DNA of 64,000 nucleotides, from the NCBI RefSeq assembly GCF_009192775.1, contig NZ_VTFX01000003.1, positions 1-64,000 of the forward strand, in the 5' to 3' direction. The DNA is from Arthrobacter yangruifuii (GTDB lineage Bacteria; Actinomycetota; Actinomycetes; Actinomycetales; Micrococcaceae). Under the pieces are notes generated by a model. The model was not told the DNA's origin and ran no database searches. It saw nothing but the letters and a program-made list of their open reading frames with translations. This document shows, one piece after another, positions 9,255-19,069 of the stretch; within the stretch, counting starts at the first letter, position 1, and each line of letters opens with the position of its first letter. The position numbers and the translations under genes are program-made.

Positions 9255-12200
9255 CTAGTTGAAGCGGGTGGTGGTCTTTCCGTTGGTTTCCAGCGTAATT
9301 TTGCCGCCCTGGAAATCCTGCACACGGGTTTTGCCCACGGCATATTCCCCGGACTTCGGGAAGCCGAGCCGGCCGGACTCGAAGCCTGACTTCTGGTACG
9401 CGGTGCGGATGGCGCCGTTGGGCGAGACCTGGGCTCCGGTGGCGGAGGACCAGAGGATCGCGCCCTTGGTGAAGTTCTGGTACTTGCCGCCCTTGATGGT
9501 CACTTCACCGCTGGTGGGAAAGCCAAGCGTTCCGCCCTGCTGTCCCGCCTTTTTGTAGGCATCCCGAATGGATCCGTTCGGGGAAACCTGGGCGCCGGTG
9601 GACGCCGTCCAGTAAATGGTGCCCTTGGCGAAGTTCTGGTATTTGCCGCCCGACGCGGAAACCTCGCCGCTGGTCGGGAAGCCCAGGGGGCCGCCTTCGA
9701 AGCCTGACTTCTGGTACGCGGTGCGGATGGCGCCGTTCAGCGAGACCTGGGCTCCGGTGGCGGAGGACCAGAGGATGGCGCCCTTGGTGAAGTTCTGGTA
9801 CTTGCCGCCCTTGATGGTCACTTCACCGCTGGTGGGAAAGCCAAGCGTTCCGCCCTGCTGTCCCGCCTTTTTGTAGGCATCCCGAATGGATCCGTTCGGG
9901 GAAACCTGGGCGCCGGTGGACGCCGTCCAGTAAATGGTGCCCTTGGCGAAGTTCTGGTATTTGCCGCCCGACGCGGAAACCTCGCCGCTGGTCGGGAAGC
10001 CCAGGGGGCCGCCTTCGAAGCCTGACTTCTGGTACGCGGTGCGGATGGCGCCGTTCAGCGAGACCTGGGCTCCGGTGGCGGAGGACCAGAGGATGGCGCC
10101 CTTGGTGAAGTTCTGGTACACGCCGCCCTTGATGGTCACTTCACCGCTGGTGGGGAAGCCGAGCGGGCCGTTCTCGAAGCCGGATTTCTGGTAGGCGGTG
10201 CGGATGGCGCCGTTGGGTGAGACCTGGGCTCCGGTGGCGGAGGACCAGAGGATGGCTCCCTTGGCGAAGTTCTGGTACTTGCCGCCGGGAATGGTCACTT
10301 CACCGCTGGTGGGGAAGCCGAGCGGACCACCTTCGAAGCCTGATTTCTGGTACGCGGTGCGGATGGCGCCGTTCACCGAGATCTGCGCTCCGGTGGCGGA
10401 GGACCAGAGGATGGCGCCCTTGGTGAAGTTCTGGTATTTGCCGCCCTTGATGGTCACTTCACCGCTGGTGGGGAAGCCGAGCGCTCCGTTCTCGAAGCCG
10501 GATTTCTGGTAGGCGGTGCGGATGGCGCCGTTGGGTGAGACCTGGGCTCCGGCGGCGGAGGACCAGAGGATGGCTCCCTTGGCGAAGTTCTGGTACTTGC
10601 CGCCGGGAATGGTCACTTCACCGCTGGTGGGGAAGCCGAGCGGACCACCTTCGAAGCCTGACTTCTGGTACGCGGTGCGGATGGCGCCGTTCACTGAGAT
10701 CTGCGCTCCGGTGGCGGAGGACCAGAGGATGGAGCCGTTGGTGAAGTCCTGGTATTTGCCGCCGGGAATCGTCATTTCGTCGCTTCGAGGGTAGCCGAGC
10801 GGGCCGTTCTCGAAGCCTGACTTCTGGTAGGCGGTGCGGATGGCGCCGTTCGGAGAAACCTTGGCTCCGGTGGCGGGGGACCAGAGGATGGCACCCTTGG
10901 CGAAGTTCTGGTACGCACCATCGTTAAGGCCGCCGTCGACTACGTCCGAAACCGCGGCACCAAGTTCCGGGTGGGCTGCGCGTGCTGCTGCGATGGGTCC
11001 TGCGGCACGCCCGGCGGCACCGTTCTTGATGGTGATTGACGCGGAGCCGGCAGTGACCGAGTTGATCCGCACGGTGGTTCCGGCATGGGTGGTGAAGGTC
11101 TGTCCGGCCTGCCAGGTGCTGTTGGCGTTTGTGTATCCGGCGAAGTCCCGGGTATTCGGCGCTACCACCAGGGAGTTGACCGCCCAGTTGTTGGCAAGGT
11201 CGGCCTTGACGATCTTGACGCCGCGGTTTCCGCCGACGGCGGTTCCGGCGTCATAGCCAACCGGTGTACGCAGCTCCAGGTAGTAGGTTTCCCCGGAGGT
11301 GTCCTTGAACTTCACCGCACGGTTGGCGGCGGTTCCGGCCCAGGGAAGCAACGTGTAGGTCGCTGAGGAACCGGGGGTGCCGACGTTGCGGATTTCGTTG
11401 CCGCGGCCGAACACTCCGGCATCCCAGAAGTAGGAGTTGATGACGGGAAGGCTGTACTGGGCGTAGCCCATGAGGTCGGACGTGTCCCCGTATTCACGGG
11501 ACGTGCAGGAACCGTCGTTCCAGTTGCCGTTGCTGCCGACGCCGACGTCGGCCCGGCCGTTGTTGCACTTGAGGCTGTTGGCGTGCAGGAGCCCGAGGAC
11601 GTGACCGAGCTCATGCGTCACCACGTTGTTGGTGAAACCGGACGGCTTGGGCATGAGCACGGAACCGCTCGTCGGTCCGCTGGTCCAGCCGCCGCCGAGA
11701 ATGCCGCCGTAGCCGCCGCTGCGCAGATCCCCTGCCGGGACGAAAACCACCAGGGCTTCGTTGGGGTCTTCGTACCACTGGAGGTCCCGCCGAATGGTAT
11801 TCATCATGGACGCGTAGTCCTGGCCGGAGTTCGCAGTGCTGTTGATGGACTTCGTGGCGACGATTTCCATGCCCAGCCGGCCGTTGGACATGGCGCGCCA
11901 GTAATCATTGGCCGCCGTGATGGATTTCTTCGCCGCCTGCTGGTCCACGCTATTCTTATTGTCTTTAAGCGTCGCGAACACCATGGTCACCTGGATGGTT
12001 CCGCTTCGGGACGCGGCACCCGCGGTGCTCGCACCGCCCGTCGTGCTGCTGAAGGACTGGACACCCTCGTCATGCATCGCGGAGATGTCAGTTTCGACGG
12101 CGGACCGGACTGTTCCGTCGGGGTCGGTCACCAGGGGGGTCGCGGGTCCCGGGACGGGAAAGCCGCCGCCGACCACCGGTTCGTAGCCCTTGTCTTTGTC

Positions 12201-12512
12201 GTCTTCCGACTCTTCAGCCTCAGCGCTGGGAGTCGCCGTGGTAGCGGCGGCCGGAGCCGGGGCGGGTGTGGCTGCAGGAGCCGTGGACCCGGGAAGCGTC
12301 AGCTTGAGATCGGGAGTGCCGGAAGGTGCCGGGGCGGGTACGGCGGTCTCCGTCGGATCGGACTGCCGGGCGGGAGCCTTTTCCAGATCCGTCGGTGCCG
12401 GCGCCTGGGACTGCACGGGCGCACCGGGGGAAACCAGTCCCTGTGCGGGAAGCCCCCCGGCCGTCAGAGAGGCAGCGAGCAGAGCCAAAACTGCGATTTT
12501 TGCACTTTTCAA
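9255..12512 (-). CDS. Secreted metzincin-type metalloprotease with ten LGFP repeats
   Basis: About 1,085 aa. A signal peptide (MKSAKIAVLALLAASLTAGG) is followed by a Pro/Ala/Thr linker to about residue 125, then a catalytic domain with the metzincin zinc site HELGHVLGLLH near residue 300 and a likely Met-turn DLMGYA near 345. From about residue 530 there are ten complete repeats of about 53 residues (consensus GGKYQNFxKGAILWSSATGA...LGFPTSGEV) plus a partial one. These are LGFP repeats, thought to bind cell-wall polysaccharide or mycolate-like envelope. The protein is probably exported and held at the surface. GTG at 12548 gives a longer start, but TTG at 12512 has AAGGA eight bases upstream and yields a clean signal peptide. 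The substrate is unknown. Confidence 0.88.
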   Translation of the reverse strand: MKSAKIAVLALLAASLTAGGLPAQGLVSPGAPVQSQAPAPTDLEKAPARQSDPTETAVPAPAPSGTPDLKLTLPGSTAPAATPAPAPAAATTATPSAEAEESEDDKDKGYEPVVGGGFPVPGPATPLVTDPDGTVRSAVETDISAMHDEGVQSFSSTTGGASTAGAASRSGTIQVTMVFATLKDNKNSVDQQAAKKSITAANDYWRAMSNGRLGMEIVATKSINSTANSGQDYASMMNTIRRDLQWYEDPNEALVVFVPAGDLRSGGYGGILGGGWTSGPTSGSVLMPKPSGFTNNVVTHELGHVLGLLHANSLKCNNGRADVGVGSNGNWNDGSCTSREYGDTSDLMGYAQYSLPVINSYFWDAGVFGRGNEIRNVGTPGSSATYTLLPWAGTAANRAVKFKDTSGETYYLELRTPVGYDAGTAVGGNRGVKIVKADLANNWAVNSLVVAPNTRDFAGYTNANSTWQAGQTFTTHAGTTVRINSVTAGSASITIKNGAAGRAAGPIAAARAAHPELGAAVSDVVDGGLNDGAYQNFAKGAILWSPATGAKVSPNGAIRTAYQKSGFENGPLGYPRSDEMTIPGGKYQDFTNGSILWSSATGAQISVNGAIRTAYQKSGFEGGPLGFPTSGEVTIPGGKYQNFAKGAILWSSAAGAQVSPNGAIRTAYQKSGFENGALGFPTSGEVTIKGGKYQNFTKGAILWSSATGAQISVNGAIRTAYQKSGFEGGPLGFPTSGEVTIPGGKYQNFAKGAILWSSATGAQVSPNGAIRTAYQKSGFENGPLGFPTSGEVTIKGGVYQNFTKGAILWSSATGAQVSLNGAIRTAYQKSGFEGGPLGFPTSGEVSASGGKYQNFAKGTIYWTASTGAQVSPNGSIRDAYKKAGQQGGTLGFPTSGEVTIKGGKYQNFTKGAILWSSATGAQVSLNGAIRTAYQKSGFEGGPLGFPTSGEVSASGGKYQNFAKGTIYWTASTGAQVSPNGSIRDAYKKAGQQGGTLGFPTSGEVTIKGGKYQNFTKGAILWSSATGAQVSPNGAIRTAYQKSGFESGRLGFPKSGEYAVGKTRVQDFQGGKITLETNGKTTTRFN
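9460..10118 (-). repeat. 318-bp tandem duplication inside the LGFP array
   Basis: Reading by eye, 9460-9800 is identical to 9778-10118 at an offset of 318 bp, exactly two 53-residue repeat units. Other units in the same array differ at many positions. Identity including synonymous sites indicates a very recent duplication or gene conversion, or possibly an assembly effect. Confidence 0.85.
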
Positions 12513-12712
12513 TGGATTAGTCCTTGTAGAGCGAGTCCTGGCGGGCACTCAGCGTCTAGTGACCGCAACGCCCGCGTCCGAGGTGGAGAACCAAGCCGCG
12601 CAAGAATAATCGGCGGGCGTGTCCACAGTGGTCTATCGGCACACGTCCGGGACATGTAAGCGGAAATGATCGTCGGCGCCGTGGAAAGTGGAGGCAGCCG
12701 CGGCGCGGAAGC

Positions 12713-12718
12713 TAGGCT
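12713..12718 (+). promoter_or_regulatory. Putative -10 box of rpiB
   Basis: TAGGCT lies 42 bases before the rpiB ATG, in the gap between divergent genes. The same hexamer precedes several other genes in this window. No convincing -35 was seen. Confidence 0.35.
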
Positions 12719-12760
12719 GGAAGGGTCTTTTCCCTCCCCGAAGAAACGGACTTATCTCAA

Positions 12761-13231
12761 ATGCGCGTCCACATTGCGACCGACCATGCAGGCATGGACC
12801 TGAGCTCCCACCTGATCACCCACCTCACGGGCAAGGGGTATGACGTGGTTGACCACGGTCCCCGCGAATACGATGCCGAAGACGATTACCCGGCCTTCTG
12901 CATTGACGCAGCCGAGGCCGTGGTCCGGGATCTGGAAGCCGGAACCGAAGCCCTGGGGATCGTGCTGGGCGGGTCCGGGAACGGCGAGCAGATAGCGGCC
13001 AATAAAGTGCGCGGCGTCCGGGCTGCGCTGGCCTGGAACCTGGACACCGCCAGGCTCGCCCGGCAGCACAATGACGCCAATGTCGTGGCCGTCGGCGGCC
13101 GCCAGCACAGCGTCGAGGAGGCCACGGAGATCATCGAGGCCTTCCTCGCCGAACCCTTCAGCAACGCGGAACGGCACGTACGCCGCATTGCGCAGATCGC
13201 ACGGTACGAAACCACGGGCTCAACCCTCTAA
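12761..13231 (+). CDS. rpiB: Ribose-5-phosphate isomerase B
   Basis: A 156-aa RpiB/LacAB-family protein. The N-terminus MRVHIATDHAGMDLSSHL has the phosphate-binding DHAG motif, and GIVLGGSGNGEQIAANK near residue 65 carries the Glu used as catalytic base in the actinobacterial branch, where the Cys of other RpiB enzymes is missing. It interconverts ribose-5-phosphate and ribulose-5-phosphate in the pentose phosphate pathway. The stop overlaps the start of the nei-type gene by one base (TAATG), so both are co-transcribed. Confidence 0.94.
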   Translation: MRVHIATDHAGMDLSSHLITHLTGKGYDVVDHGPREYDAEDDYPAFCIDAAEAVVRDLEAGTEALGIVLGGSGNGEQIAANKVRGVRAALAWNLDTARLARQHNDANVVAVGGRQHSVEEATEIIEAFLAEPFSNAERHVRRIAQIARYETTGSTL

Positions 13232-14127
13232 TGCCCGAGGGCCATTCGATCCACCGTCTGGCCCGGCAGTTCACCTCGGTCTTCGGAGGCGCGCGGCTGG
13301 CCGTGAGCAGCCCGCAGGGCCGCTTTGCCGCCGGCGCCGCCCTGCTGGATGGACACGTCCTGGAGGCGGCGGAAGCCCACGGCAAACAGCTGTTCCTGCA
13401 CTTCAGCAACGACCTTTACCTGCGCATCCATCTGGGCCTGTACGGCGCCTTCGACTTCGGCGGGGATGAAACCTTCGCCGGTGCCTCCACCATCGGTGCC
13501 CCGCGGCGGGTGGGGGAGCGGGAGGTGGCCGGCGACGGCGGAGCGGGCTACGCCGGGCCGCCCGAGCCGAAGGGAGCGGTGCGGGTCCGGCTGGTCTCCG
13601 ACCACGGCTGGGCGGATCTGCGCGGCCCCACCGCCTGCGAGGTGGTCACCGAAGCCGAGCGGGCCAAGGTGCTCGCCAGGCTCGGGCCGGACCCGCTCGC
13701 GGACGGGGCGGACGGCTCCGAGGGCGCCGCTGAATTCACGCGGCGCCTTCGCAGTAAGGGCTCGCCCATCGGCCTGCTCCTGATGAACCAGGAGGTGCTG
13801 GCCGGCGTGGGCAACGTCTACCGGGCGGAGGTGCTCTTCCGCGCCCGGATCTCACCCTGGCGGCTCGGCCGCAGCGTGGACGAGGCCGATGCCGCGGCGC
13901 TGTGGGATGACATTGTGCACCTGATGAACGACGGCGTGCGGCAGGGCAGGATTATCACCACCGAACCGCAGGACCGCGCGGACGCGGGCGAACCGGTCCC
14001 GCCGTCGGAAGCGCATTACGTCTACAAACGCACCGGGCTCCCGTGCCGGCGCTGTGGAACCGCGGTGGCGGGAACGGAGATGGGTGCCCGCAACCTGTTC
14101 TGGTGCCCGGCCTGCCAGGCTGACTAA
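13231..14127 (+). CDS. nei: Fpg/Nei-family DNA glycosylase (endonuclease VIII type)
   Basis: A 298-aa base-excision repair enzyme. It starts MPEGHSIHRL, in which Pro2 is the Schiff-base nucleophile and Glu3 the general acid; MPEGH rather than MPELP favours Nei over Fpg. The helix-2-turn-helix region contains LLMNQEVLAGVGNVYRAE near residue 183. A C-terminal zinc finger has CRRC and CPAC. It removes oxidised pyrimidines and cuts at abasic sites. The gene overlaps rpiB by one base. The exact subfamily (Nei1 or Nei2) was not resolved. Confidence 0.9.
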   Translation: MPEGHSIHRLARQFTSVFGGARLAVSSPQGRFAAGAALLDGHVLEAAEAHGKQLFLHFSNDLYLRIHLGLYGAFDFGGDETFAGASTIGAPRRVGEREVAGDGGAGYAGPPEPKGAVRVRLVSDHGWADLRGPTACEVVTEAERAKVLARLGPDPLADGADGSEGAAEFTRRLRSKGSPIGLLLMNQEVLAGVGNVYRAEVLFRARISPWRLGRSVDEADAAALWDDIVHLMNDGVRQGRIITTEPQDRADAGEPVPPSEAHYVYKRTGLPCRRCGTAVAGTEMGARNLFWCPACQAD

Positions 14128-14158
14128 GACGGGGCAGTGCCGGACCGTTAAAACCGGA

Positions 14159-14188
14159 AAGGGCCTTCCGCTGCAGCGGAAGGCCCTT
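14159..14188. terminator. Perfect palindrome terminator after nei
   Basis: A 30-bp perfect palindrome (AAGGGCCTTCCGCTG and its complement) followed by TCTAAAG. It lies between nei (+) and tRNA-Gly (-), and probably serves both. Confidence 0.75.
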
Positions 14189-14194
14189 CTAAAG

Positions 14195-14268
14195 TGGAGG
14201 GGATGACGGGAATCGAACCCGCGTAATCAGTTTGGAAGACTGAGGCTCTACCATTGAGCTACATCCCC
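14195..14268 (-). tRNA. tRNA-Gly (anticodon TCC)
   Basis: Read on the minus strand: a 7-bp acceptor stem GGGGATG/CATCCCC, D-arm TAGCTCAATGGTAGAG, anticodon stem TCAGT/ACTGA around loop CTTCCAA with anticodon TCC, T-arm GGGTTCGATTCCC, discriminator T and an encoded CCA (14195-14197). It decodes GGA and GGG. Confidence 0.95.
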
Positions 14269-14372
14269 GGCGCCGTAAGGCAGGTTTTACCTTAGCACGC
14301 GTTTACGGGCCATGAGTAATCGGCCTCCAACCGGTCCCCGGCCGGGGCGGATTTTCTCCTGAAGAAGGGAAA

Positions 14373-14403
14373 TTCGTCATACCAGCTTCAAGGCAGGTAG
14401 GCT
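14373..14403 (+). promoter_or_regulatory. Putative promoter of tRNA-Pro
   Basis: TTCGTC (14373-14378) and TAGGCT (14398-14403) are separated by 19 bases; the expected start at about 14410 is just before the tRNA at 14418. The -10 hexamer recurs in this window; the -35 is weak. Confidence 0.4.
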
Positions 14404-14417
14404 GTCAGGTGCACTGA

Positions 14418-14491
14418 CGGGGTGTAGCTCAGCTTGGAAGAGCGCCTGCTTTGGGAGCAGGAAGTCGCAGGTTCAAATCCTGTCACCCCGA
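14418..14491 (+). tRNA. tRNA-Pro (anticodon TGG)
   Basis: Acceptor stem CGGGGTG/CACCCCG, D-arm with TAGCTCAGCTTGGAAGAGC, anticodon stem CCTGC/GCAGG around loop TTTGGGA with anticodon TGG, T-arm CAGGTTCAAATCCTG, discriminator A. CCA is not encoded. It decodes CCA and related Pro codons. It lies 53 bases upstream of tig. Confidence 0.95.
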
Positions 14492-14544
14492 CTCTGTATA
14501 ACCATGGTGCAGACCAATCCCAGAACCTCAGGAGTACTTACGCT

Positions 14545-15909
14545 GTGAAGAGCGCCGTAGAAAACCTCACACCCACGCGGGTAAAGCTCAACGTCGAAGT
14601 TCCGTTCGAGGAACTGAAGCCGAGCATCGACGAGGCCTACAAGACCATCGCCACCCAGGTGCAGGTCCCGGGCTTCCGCAAGGGCAAGGTTCCCAACCGC
14701 CTCATCGATCAGCGCGTAGGCCGCGGCTACGTCCTCGAGACGGCTATCAACGACGGACTGAACGGCTTCTACGCAGAAGCCGTCCAGGAGACCGGCATCA
14801 GCCCGCTGAGCCGTCCCGAGGTTGAGATCACCGAAGTACCGGACCCCGCCACCGACGAAGGCCAGCTGGTCTTCACCGTTGAGCTGGACATCCGCCCCCA
14901 GATCGAGCTGCCGGACTACGCCGGCCTCGAGGTCACCGTCGAGCCCGCCGAGGCTTCCGACGCCGACGTCGACAAGGCCCTGGACGAACTGCGCAGCCGC
15001 TTCGGCACGCTGAAGTCCGTGGACCGCCCCGCGGCTGCCGACGACTTCCTGACCATGGACCTGGTTGCCAAGGTTGACGGTGAAGAGGTGGATTCCGCCG
15101 CTGACCTGTCCTACCAGGTGGGCGCCGGCACCATGCTCGAAGGTATGGACGAGGCCGTCACCGGCCTGAGCAGCGGCGAATCCGCCACGTTCAACACCAA
15201 GCTGGCCGGCGGTGAGCACGCCGGAGCCGACGCCGAGGTGACCGTCACGATCAAGGCCGTCAAGGAGCGCGAGCTCCCCGAAGCCAATGACGACTTTGCC
15301 CAGCTGGCCAGCGAATTCGACACCATCGGCGAACTGCGCGAGGACCTGGTCAAGCGCGCCGCTGAGTCCAAGCTCATGGAGCAGGGCGTTGAAGCCCGCG
15401 ACAAGGTCCTGGAGAAGCTGCTCGAGCTCGTTGAGGTTCCGGTTCCGGAATCCGTCATCGAAGAGCAGATCGAACAGCACTTCAACTCCGAGAGCGCCCA
15501 GACCTCCGGTCCGGACCACGACACCGAGGAGCACCGCGCCGAGGTTCGTGCCAACACGGAAGCCGCCTTCAAGAACGAGATCATCCTCGACGCTGTAGCG
15601 GAGAAGGAAGAAGTAGGCGTCAACCAGAACGAGCTGATCGACTACATCGTTTCCTCCGCTTCCCAGTACGGCATGGATCCGAACCAGTTCGCCCAGCTGA
15701 TCGACCAGAGCGGCCAGGTGCCGATGATGGTCGGCGAGGTCCGCCGCCGCAAGGCACTGGCCAAGGTCCTCGAGCTGGCCAAGGTCACCGACACCACGGG
15801 TGCCGAGATCGACCTGACCGACTTCGTCCGCCCCGCAGGCGACGAGGCCGAAATGGTGGAAGCTGAAGCAGTGGAAGCCGAAGAGCAGCAGAACGACGAC
15901 AAGGCCTAG
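14545..15909 (+). CDS. tig: Trigger factor (ribosome-bound chaperone and prolyl isomerase)
   Basis: A 454-aa protein with the three trigger factor parts: ribosome-binding domain with the signature [12 protein letters not shown] near residue 44, FKBP-type peptidyl-prolyl isomerase domain near 150-240 ([19 protein letters not shown]), and the helical chaperone arms to about 430, ending in an acidic Glu-rich tail. It binds the ribosomal exit tunnel and folds nascent chains. GTG at 14545 has AGGAG upstream and begins [15 protein letters not shown], the family N-terminus; reading further upstream would run into the tRNA-Pro gene. It is followed by clpP1-clpP2-clpX, a common tig-clp arrangement. 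Confidence 0.96.
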   Translation: MKSAVENLTPTRVKLNVEVPFEELKPSIDEAYKTIATQVQVPGFRKGKVPNRLIDQRVGRGYVLETAINDGLNGFYAEAVQETGISPLSRPEVEITEVPDPATDEGQLVFTVELDIRPQIELPDYAGLEVTVEPAEASDADVDKALDELRSRFGTLKSVDRPAAADDFLTMDLVAKVDGEEVDSAADLSYQVGAGTMLEGMDEAVTGLSSGESATFNTKLAGGEHAGADAEVTVTIKAVKERELPEANDDFAQLASEFDTIGELREDLVKRAAESKLMEQGVEARDKVLEKLLELVEVPVPESVIEEQIEQHFNSESAQTSGPDHDTEEHRAEVRANTEAAFKNEIILDAVAEKEEVGVNQNELIDYIVSSASQYGMDPNQFAQLIDQSGQVPMMVGEVRRRKALAKVLELAKVTDTTGAEIDLTDFVRPAGDEAEMVEAEAVEAEEQQNDDKA

Positions 15910-15942
15910 CCTGTCCCGGGTCTCCCTGGAGGAGGCCCGCCC

Positions 15943-15978
15943 GCAGTGCCGCCGGTTCGAAAGAACCGGCGGCACTGC
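15943..15978 (+). terminator. Terminator after tig
   Basis: A perfect 16-bp stem GCAGTGCCGCCGGTTC with a GAAA tetraloop (15943-15958 / 15963-15978), then CGTTT. It separates tig from clpP1, which therefore has its own promoter. Confidence 0.8.
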
Positions 15979-16170
15979 CGTTTAAGCGGACCTTTGCCTG
16001 CCCGGGCTGCGCCACAGGCAGCTGTGACGCGCATCGTGCGCCGTCAGCGAACAGCCGGGCAAACCGAAGCGGTTCGCCGCCGCAACAGGCTAGTGTCCTA
16101 GAAGAGACAAACGGCAGGAGACGCTGGCACGGCCAGCATCCGTTCCTGCCAGAGCGAGAGGTCACTCAGT

Positions 16171-16818
16171 ATGGCAACTGCACCGAACACACCCACTATG
16201 GCTACGGTGGACCCGGCCGGCCGGGACGACTACATCTACAACCGCCTGCTCAAAGAGCGGATCATCTGGTTGGGCTCGGAAGTCCGGGACGATAATGCCA
16301 ACGCGATCTGCTCCCAGCTTCTGCTGCTTTCCGCGGAAGATCCTGAGAAGGACATCTTCCTCTACATCAACTCTCCCGGCGGTTCCGTGACCGCAGGCAT
16401 GGCAATCTACGACACCATGCAGTTCATCCCGAACGACGTCGTCACGGTCGCCACCGGCCTGGCCGCCTCCATGGGGCAGTTCCTGCTCTCCTCCGGCACC
16501 AAGGGCAAGCGTTACGCAACGCCGCACGCCCGCATCCTGATGCACCAGCCCTCCGGCGGAATCGGCGGCACGGCCTCGGACATCAAGATCCAGGCCGAAC
16601 TGATCCTGAACATGAAGCGCGTGATGGCGGAACTGACCGCCGAGCAGACGGGCCAGACCGTCGAAACCATCCTCAAGGACAATGACCGCGACAAGTGGTT
16701 CACCGCGCAGGAAGCCCTCGAATACGGCTTCTTCGACAAGATCTCCGCGCACGCAGGCGGAGTGACCGGCGGCGGCGGAACCAATCAGGACCAGGCAGAG
16801 GGCAAGGACGAGGACTAG
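16171..16818 (+). CDS. clpP1: ATP-dependent Clp protease proteolytic subunit 1
   Basis: A 215-aa ClpP with catalytic Ser in [14 protein letters not shown] near residue 98, catalytic His in [10 protein letters not shown] near 123 and catalytic Asp in [17 protein letters not shown] near 172. In actinobacteria two different ClpP rings assemble into one active ClpP1P2 tetradecamer. The N-terminal propeptide of about 15 residues is typical. clpP2 follows after 47 bases with its own ribosome binding site, so the two are co-transcribed. Confidence 0.96.
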   Translation: MATAPNTPTMATVDPAGRDDYIYNRLLKERIIWLGSEVRDDNANAICSQLLLLSAEDPEKDIFLYINSPGGSVTAGMAIYDTMQFIPNDVVTVATGLAASMGQFLLSSGTKGKRYATPHARILMHQPSGGIGGTASDIKIQAELILNMKRVMAELTAEQTGQTVETILKDNDRDKWFTAQEALEYGFFDKISAHAGGVTGGGGTNQDQAEGKDED

Positions 16819-16865
16819 GGTCCCCGGTCAGCCACCCCTCCATTTGCAGACTTCAGGAGTAATTC

Positions 16866-17540
16866 ATGAACCATAATTTCGGCACCGCCGGCTCCGCCGC
16901 AGCACCGCAGATGCCCACCAGCCGCTACGTCCTGCCGCAGTTCGAAGAGCGTACGCCCTACGGCTTCAAGCGCCAGGACCCGTACACCAAGCTGTTCGAG
17001 GACCGCATCATCTTCCTCGGCGTCCAGGTTGACGACGCGTCCGCTGATGACATCATGGCCCAGCTGCTGGTCCTTGAGTCCACCGACCCGGACCGCGACA
17101 TCACCCTGTACATCAACTCCCCGGGCGGTTCGTTCACGGCCATGACGGCCATCTACGACACCATGCAGTACATCCGCCCGGAGATCCAGACGGTCTGCCT
17201 CGGCCAGGCTGCCAGCGCCGCCGCTGTGCTGCTGGCCGCCGGCACCCCGGGCAAGCGCCTGGCACTGCCCAACGCCCGCGTACTGATTCACCAGCCCTCC
17301 CTCTCGGGCGGGCAGGGCGGCCAGGCTTCCGACCTGGAGATCCAGGCGGCGGAAGTCATGCGCATGCGCACCTGGCTCGAGGACACCCTCGCGCTGCACT
17401 CCAACCGCACCTCCGAGCAGGTGAACACGGACATCGAGCGGGACAAGATCCTGACCGCCGATTCCGCCCTGGAGTACGGCCTGATCGACCAGGTTCTTGA
17501 TTCCCGCAAGATCAAGACCCCGGCCATCAACAAGATGTAA
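16866..17540 (+). CDS. clpP2: ATP-dependent Clp protease proteolytic subunit 2
   Basis: A 224-aa second ClpP paralogue with an N-terminal extension of about 20 residues. Catalytic Ser lies in [14 protein letters not shown] near residue 118, His in [12 protein letters not shown] near 143 and Asp in [19 protein letters not shown] near 191. ATG at 16866 follows AGGAGTAATTC. It pairs with ClpP1 to form the heteromeric Clp protease, with ClpX encoded just downstream as its unfoldase. The 168-bp gap to clpX may hold a separate promoter. Confidence 0.96.
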   Translation: MNHNFGTAGSAAAPQMPTSRYVLPQFEERTPYGFKRQDPYTKLFEDRIIFLGVQVDDASADDIMAQLLVLESTDPDRDITLYINSPGGSFTAMTAIYDTMQYIRPEIQTVCLGQAASAAAVLLAAGTPGKRLALPNARVLIHQPSLSGGQGGQASDLEIQAAEVMRMRTWLEDTLALHSNRTSEQVNTDIERDKILTADSALEYGLIDQVLDSRKIKTPAINKM

Positions 17541-17708
17541 CCTGCGCCGCTGCCAAGCGGCATGTTCCTGCGGCCCGTGGCGCGTAATATCGCACCACGG
17601 GCCGTTTGGTTGCTGAATAGCTCCTCCAAGTGTCCTAGAGTGGATCATGGTTGGCTCAGCCCATGCTGCGAAACCGATTTTGAATGGACCATCTAAGGGG
17701 ACTGAACT

Positions 17709-19001
17709 ATGGCTCGCATTGGTGAGAGCACGGATCTGCTCAAGTGCTCTTTCTGCGGAAAGAGCCAGAAGCAGGTACGCAAACTCATTGCCGGCCCCGG
17801 CGTGTACATCTGTGATGAGTGCATCGATCTCTGCAACGAAATCATCGAGGAAGAGCTCTCCGAGGTCGCTGACCTTGGTACCTTCGAGCTCCCCAAGCCC
17901 CGGGAAATCTTCGATTCGCTGCAGGAATACGTCATTGGCCAGGAACCCGCCAAGCGGTCGCTGGCCGTGGCGGTCTACAACCACTACAAGCGCATCCAGG
18001 CCGGGCACGCTCCGCGCGGCGCCGGCAACCTTTCCGATGCAGTGGCCGCCGACGACGTCGAAATCGGCAAGTCCAACATCCTCCTGATCGGCCCCACCGG
18101 CTGCGGCAAGACCTATCTGGCGCAGACCCTGGCCCGCCGGCTCAATGTCCCCTTCGCCGTAGCCGACGCCACCGCCCTCACCGAAGCCGGCTACGTGGGT
18201 GAAGACGTGGAGAACATCCTGCTCAAGCTGATCCAGGCCGCGGACTATGACGTCAAGAAGGCCGAGCAGGGCATCATCTACATTGACGAGATCGATAAGA
18301 TCTCCCGCAAGAGCGAAAACCCGTCAATCACCCGGGACGTCTCCGGCGAGGGCGTGCAGCAGGCCCTGCTGAAGATTCTTGAGGGAACGGTGGCCTCCGT
18401 GCCGCCGCAGGGCGGACGCAAGCACCCGCATCAGGAATTCATCCAGATCGACACCACCAACGTCCTCTTCATCGTGGCCGGTGCCTTCGCCGGACTGGAG
18501 GAGATCATCGGATCGCGGTCCGGCCGCAAGGGCATCGGGTTCGGTGCCCCGCTGATTGAAACCACCAAGGGCACCGACTCCTACGCCGAGGTCATGCCGG
18601 AGGACCTGCTGAAATTTGGGCTGATTCCCGAGTTCATCGGCCGGCTTCCCGTCATCACCACCGTCTCCAACCTGGACCGCACCGCACTGATCCGCATCCT
18701 GACCGAACCCAAGAACGCGCTGGTCAAGCAGTACCAGAAGATGTTCCAGCTCGACGGCGTCGAACTCACCTTCGAGCAGGGCGCCCTGGACGCGATCGCG
18801 GACCAGGCACTGGACCGCGGCACCGGGGCCCGCGGCCTGCGGGCCATCCTGGAGGAAGTCCTGCTGCCGGTCATGTTCGACCTGCCCAGCCAGGAGGACG
18901 TAGCCACCGTGGTCATTACGGCGGATACGGTGCAGAAGAAGGCCGAGCCGACCCTCATCTCCCACGCCGTGGCTACGAAGCGCAGGAACAAATCCGCCTG
19001 A
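17709..19001 (+). CDS. clpX: ATP-dependent Clp protease ATP-binding subunit ClpX
   Basis: A 430-aa AAA+ unfoldase. The N-terminal zinc-binding domain has CSFCGKSQ and CDECIDLC (about residues 14-41), Walker A is GPTGCGKT near 128, Walker [11 protein letters not shown] near 190, and the ClpP-contact loop region follows (IGFG near 277). It recognises tagged proteins, unfolds them and feeds them into ClpP1P2. Its place after clpP1 and clpP2 completes the protease locus. Confidence 0.97.
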   Translation: MARIGESTDLLKCSFCGKSQKQVRKLIAGPGVYICDECIDLCNEIIEEELSEVADLGTFELPKPREIFDSLQEYVIGQEPAKRSLAVAVYNHYKRIQAGHAPRGAGNLSDAVAADDVEIGKSNILLIGPTGCGKTYLAQTLARRLNVPFAVADATALTEAGYVGEDVENILLKLIQAADYDVKKAEQGIIYIDEIDKISRKSENPSITRDVSGEGVQQALLKILEGTVASVPPQGGRKHPHQEFIQIDTTNVLFIVAGAFAGLEEIIGSRSGRKGIGFGAPLIETTKGTDSYAEVMPEDLLKFGLIPEFIGRLPVITTVSNLDRTALIRILTEPKNALVKQYQKMFQLDGVELTFEQGALDAIADQALDRGTGARGLRAILEEVLLPVMFDLPSQEDVATVVITADTVQKKAEPTLISHAVATKRRNKSA

Positions 19002-19069
19002 GCCGGGGTTGGCAGGAGTAAGTACGCAGGGGCGACCCTGCGCCGTTCACCGCTTCCAAAGGAGTTTCC

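Noticed and set aside
14434-14544. N-terminal extension of trigger factor through tRNA-Pro
   Set aside because: It would translate the tRNA gene; the GTG at 14545 with AGGAG upstream gives the family N-terminus.
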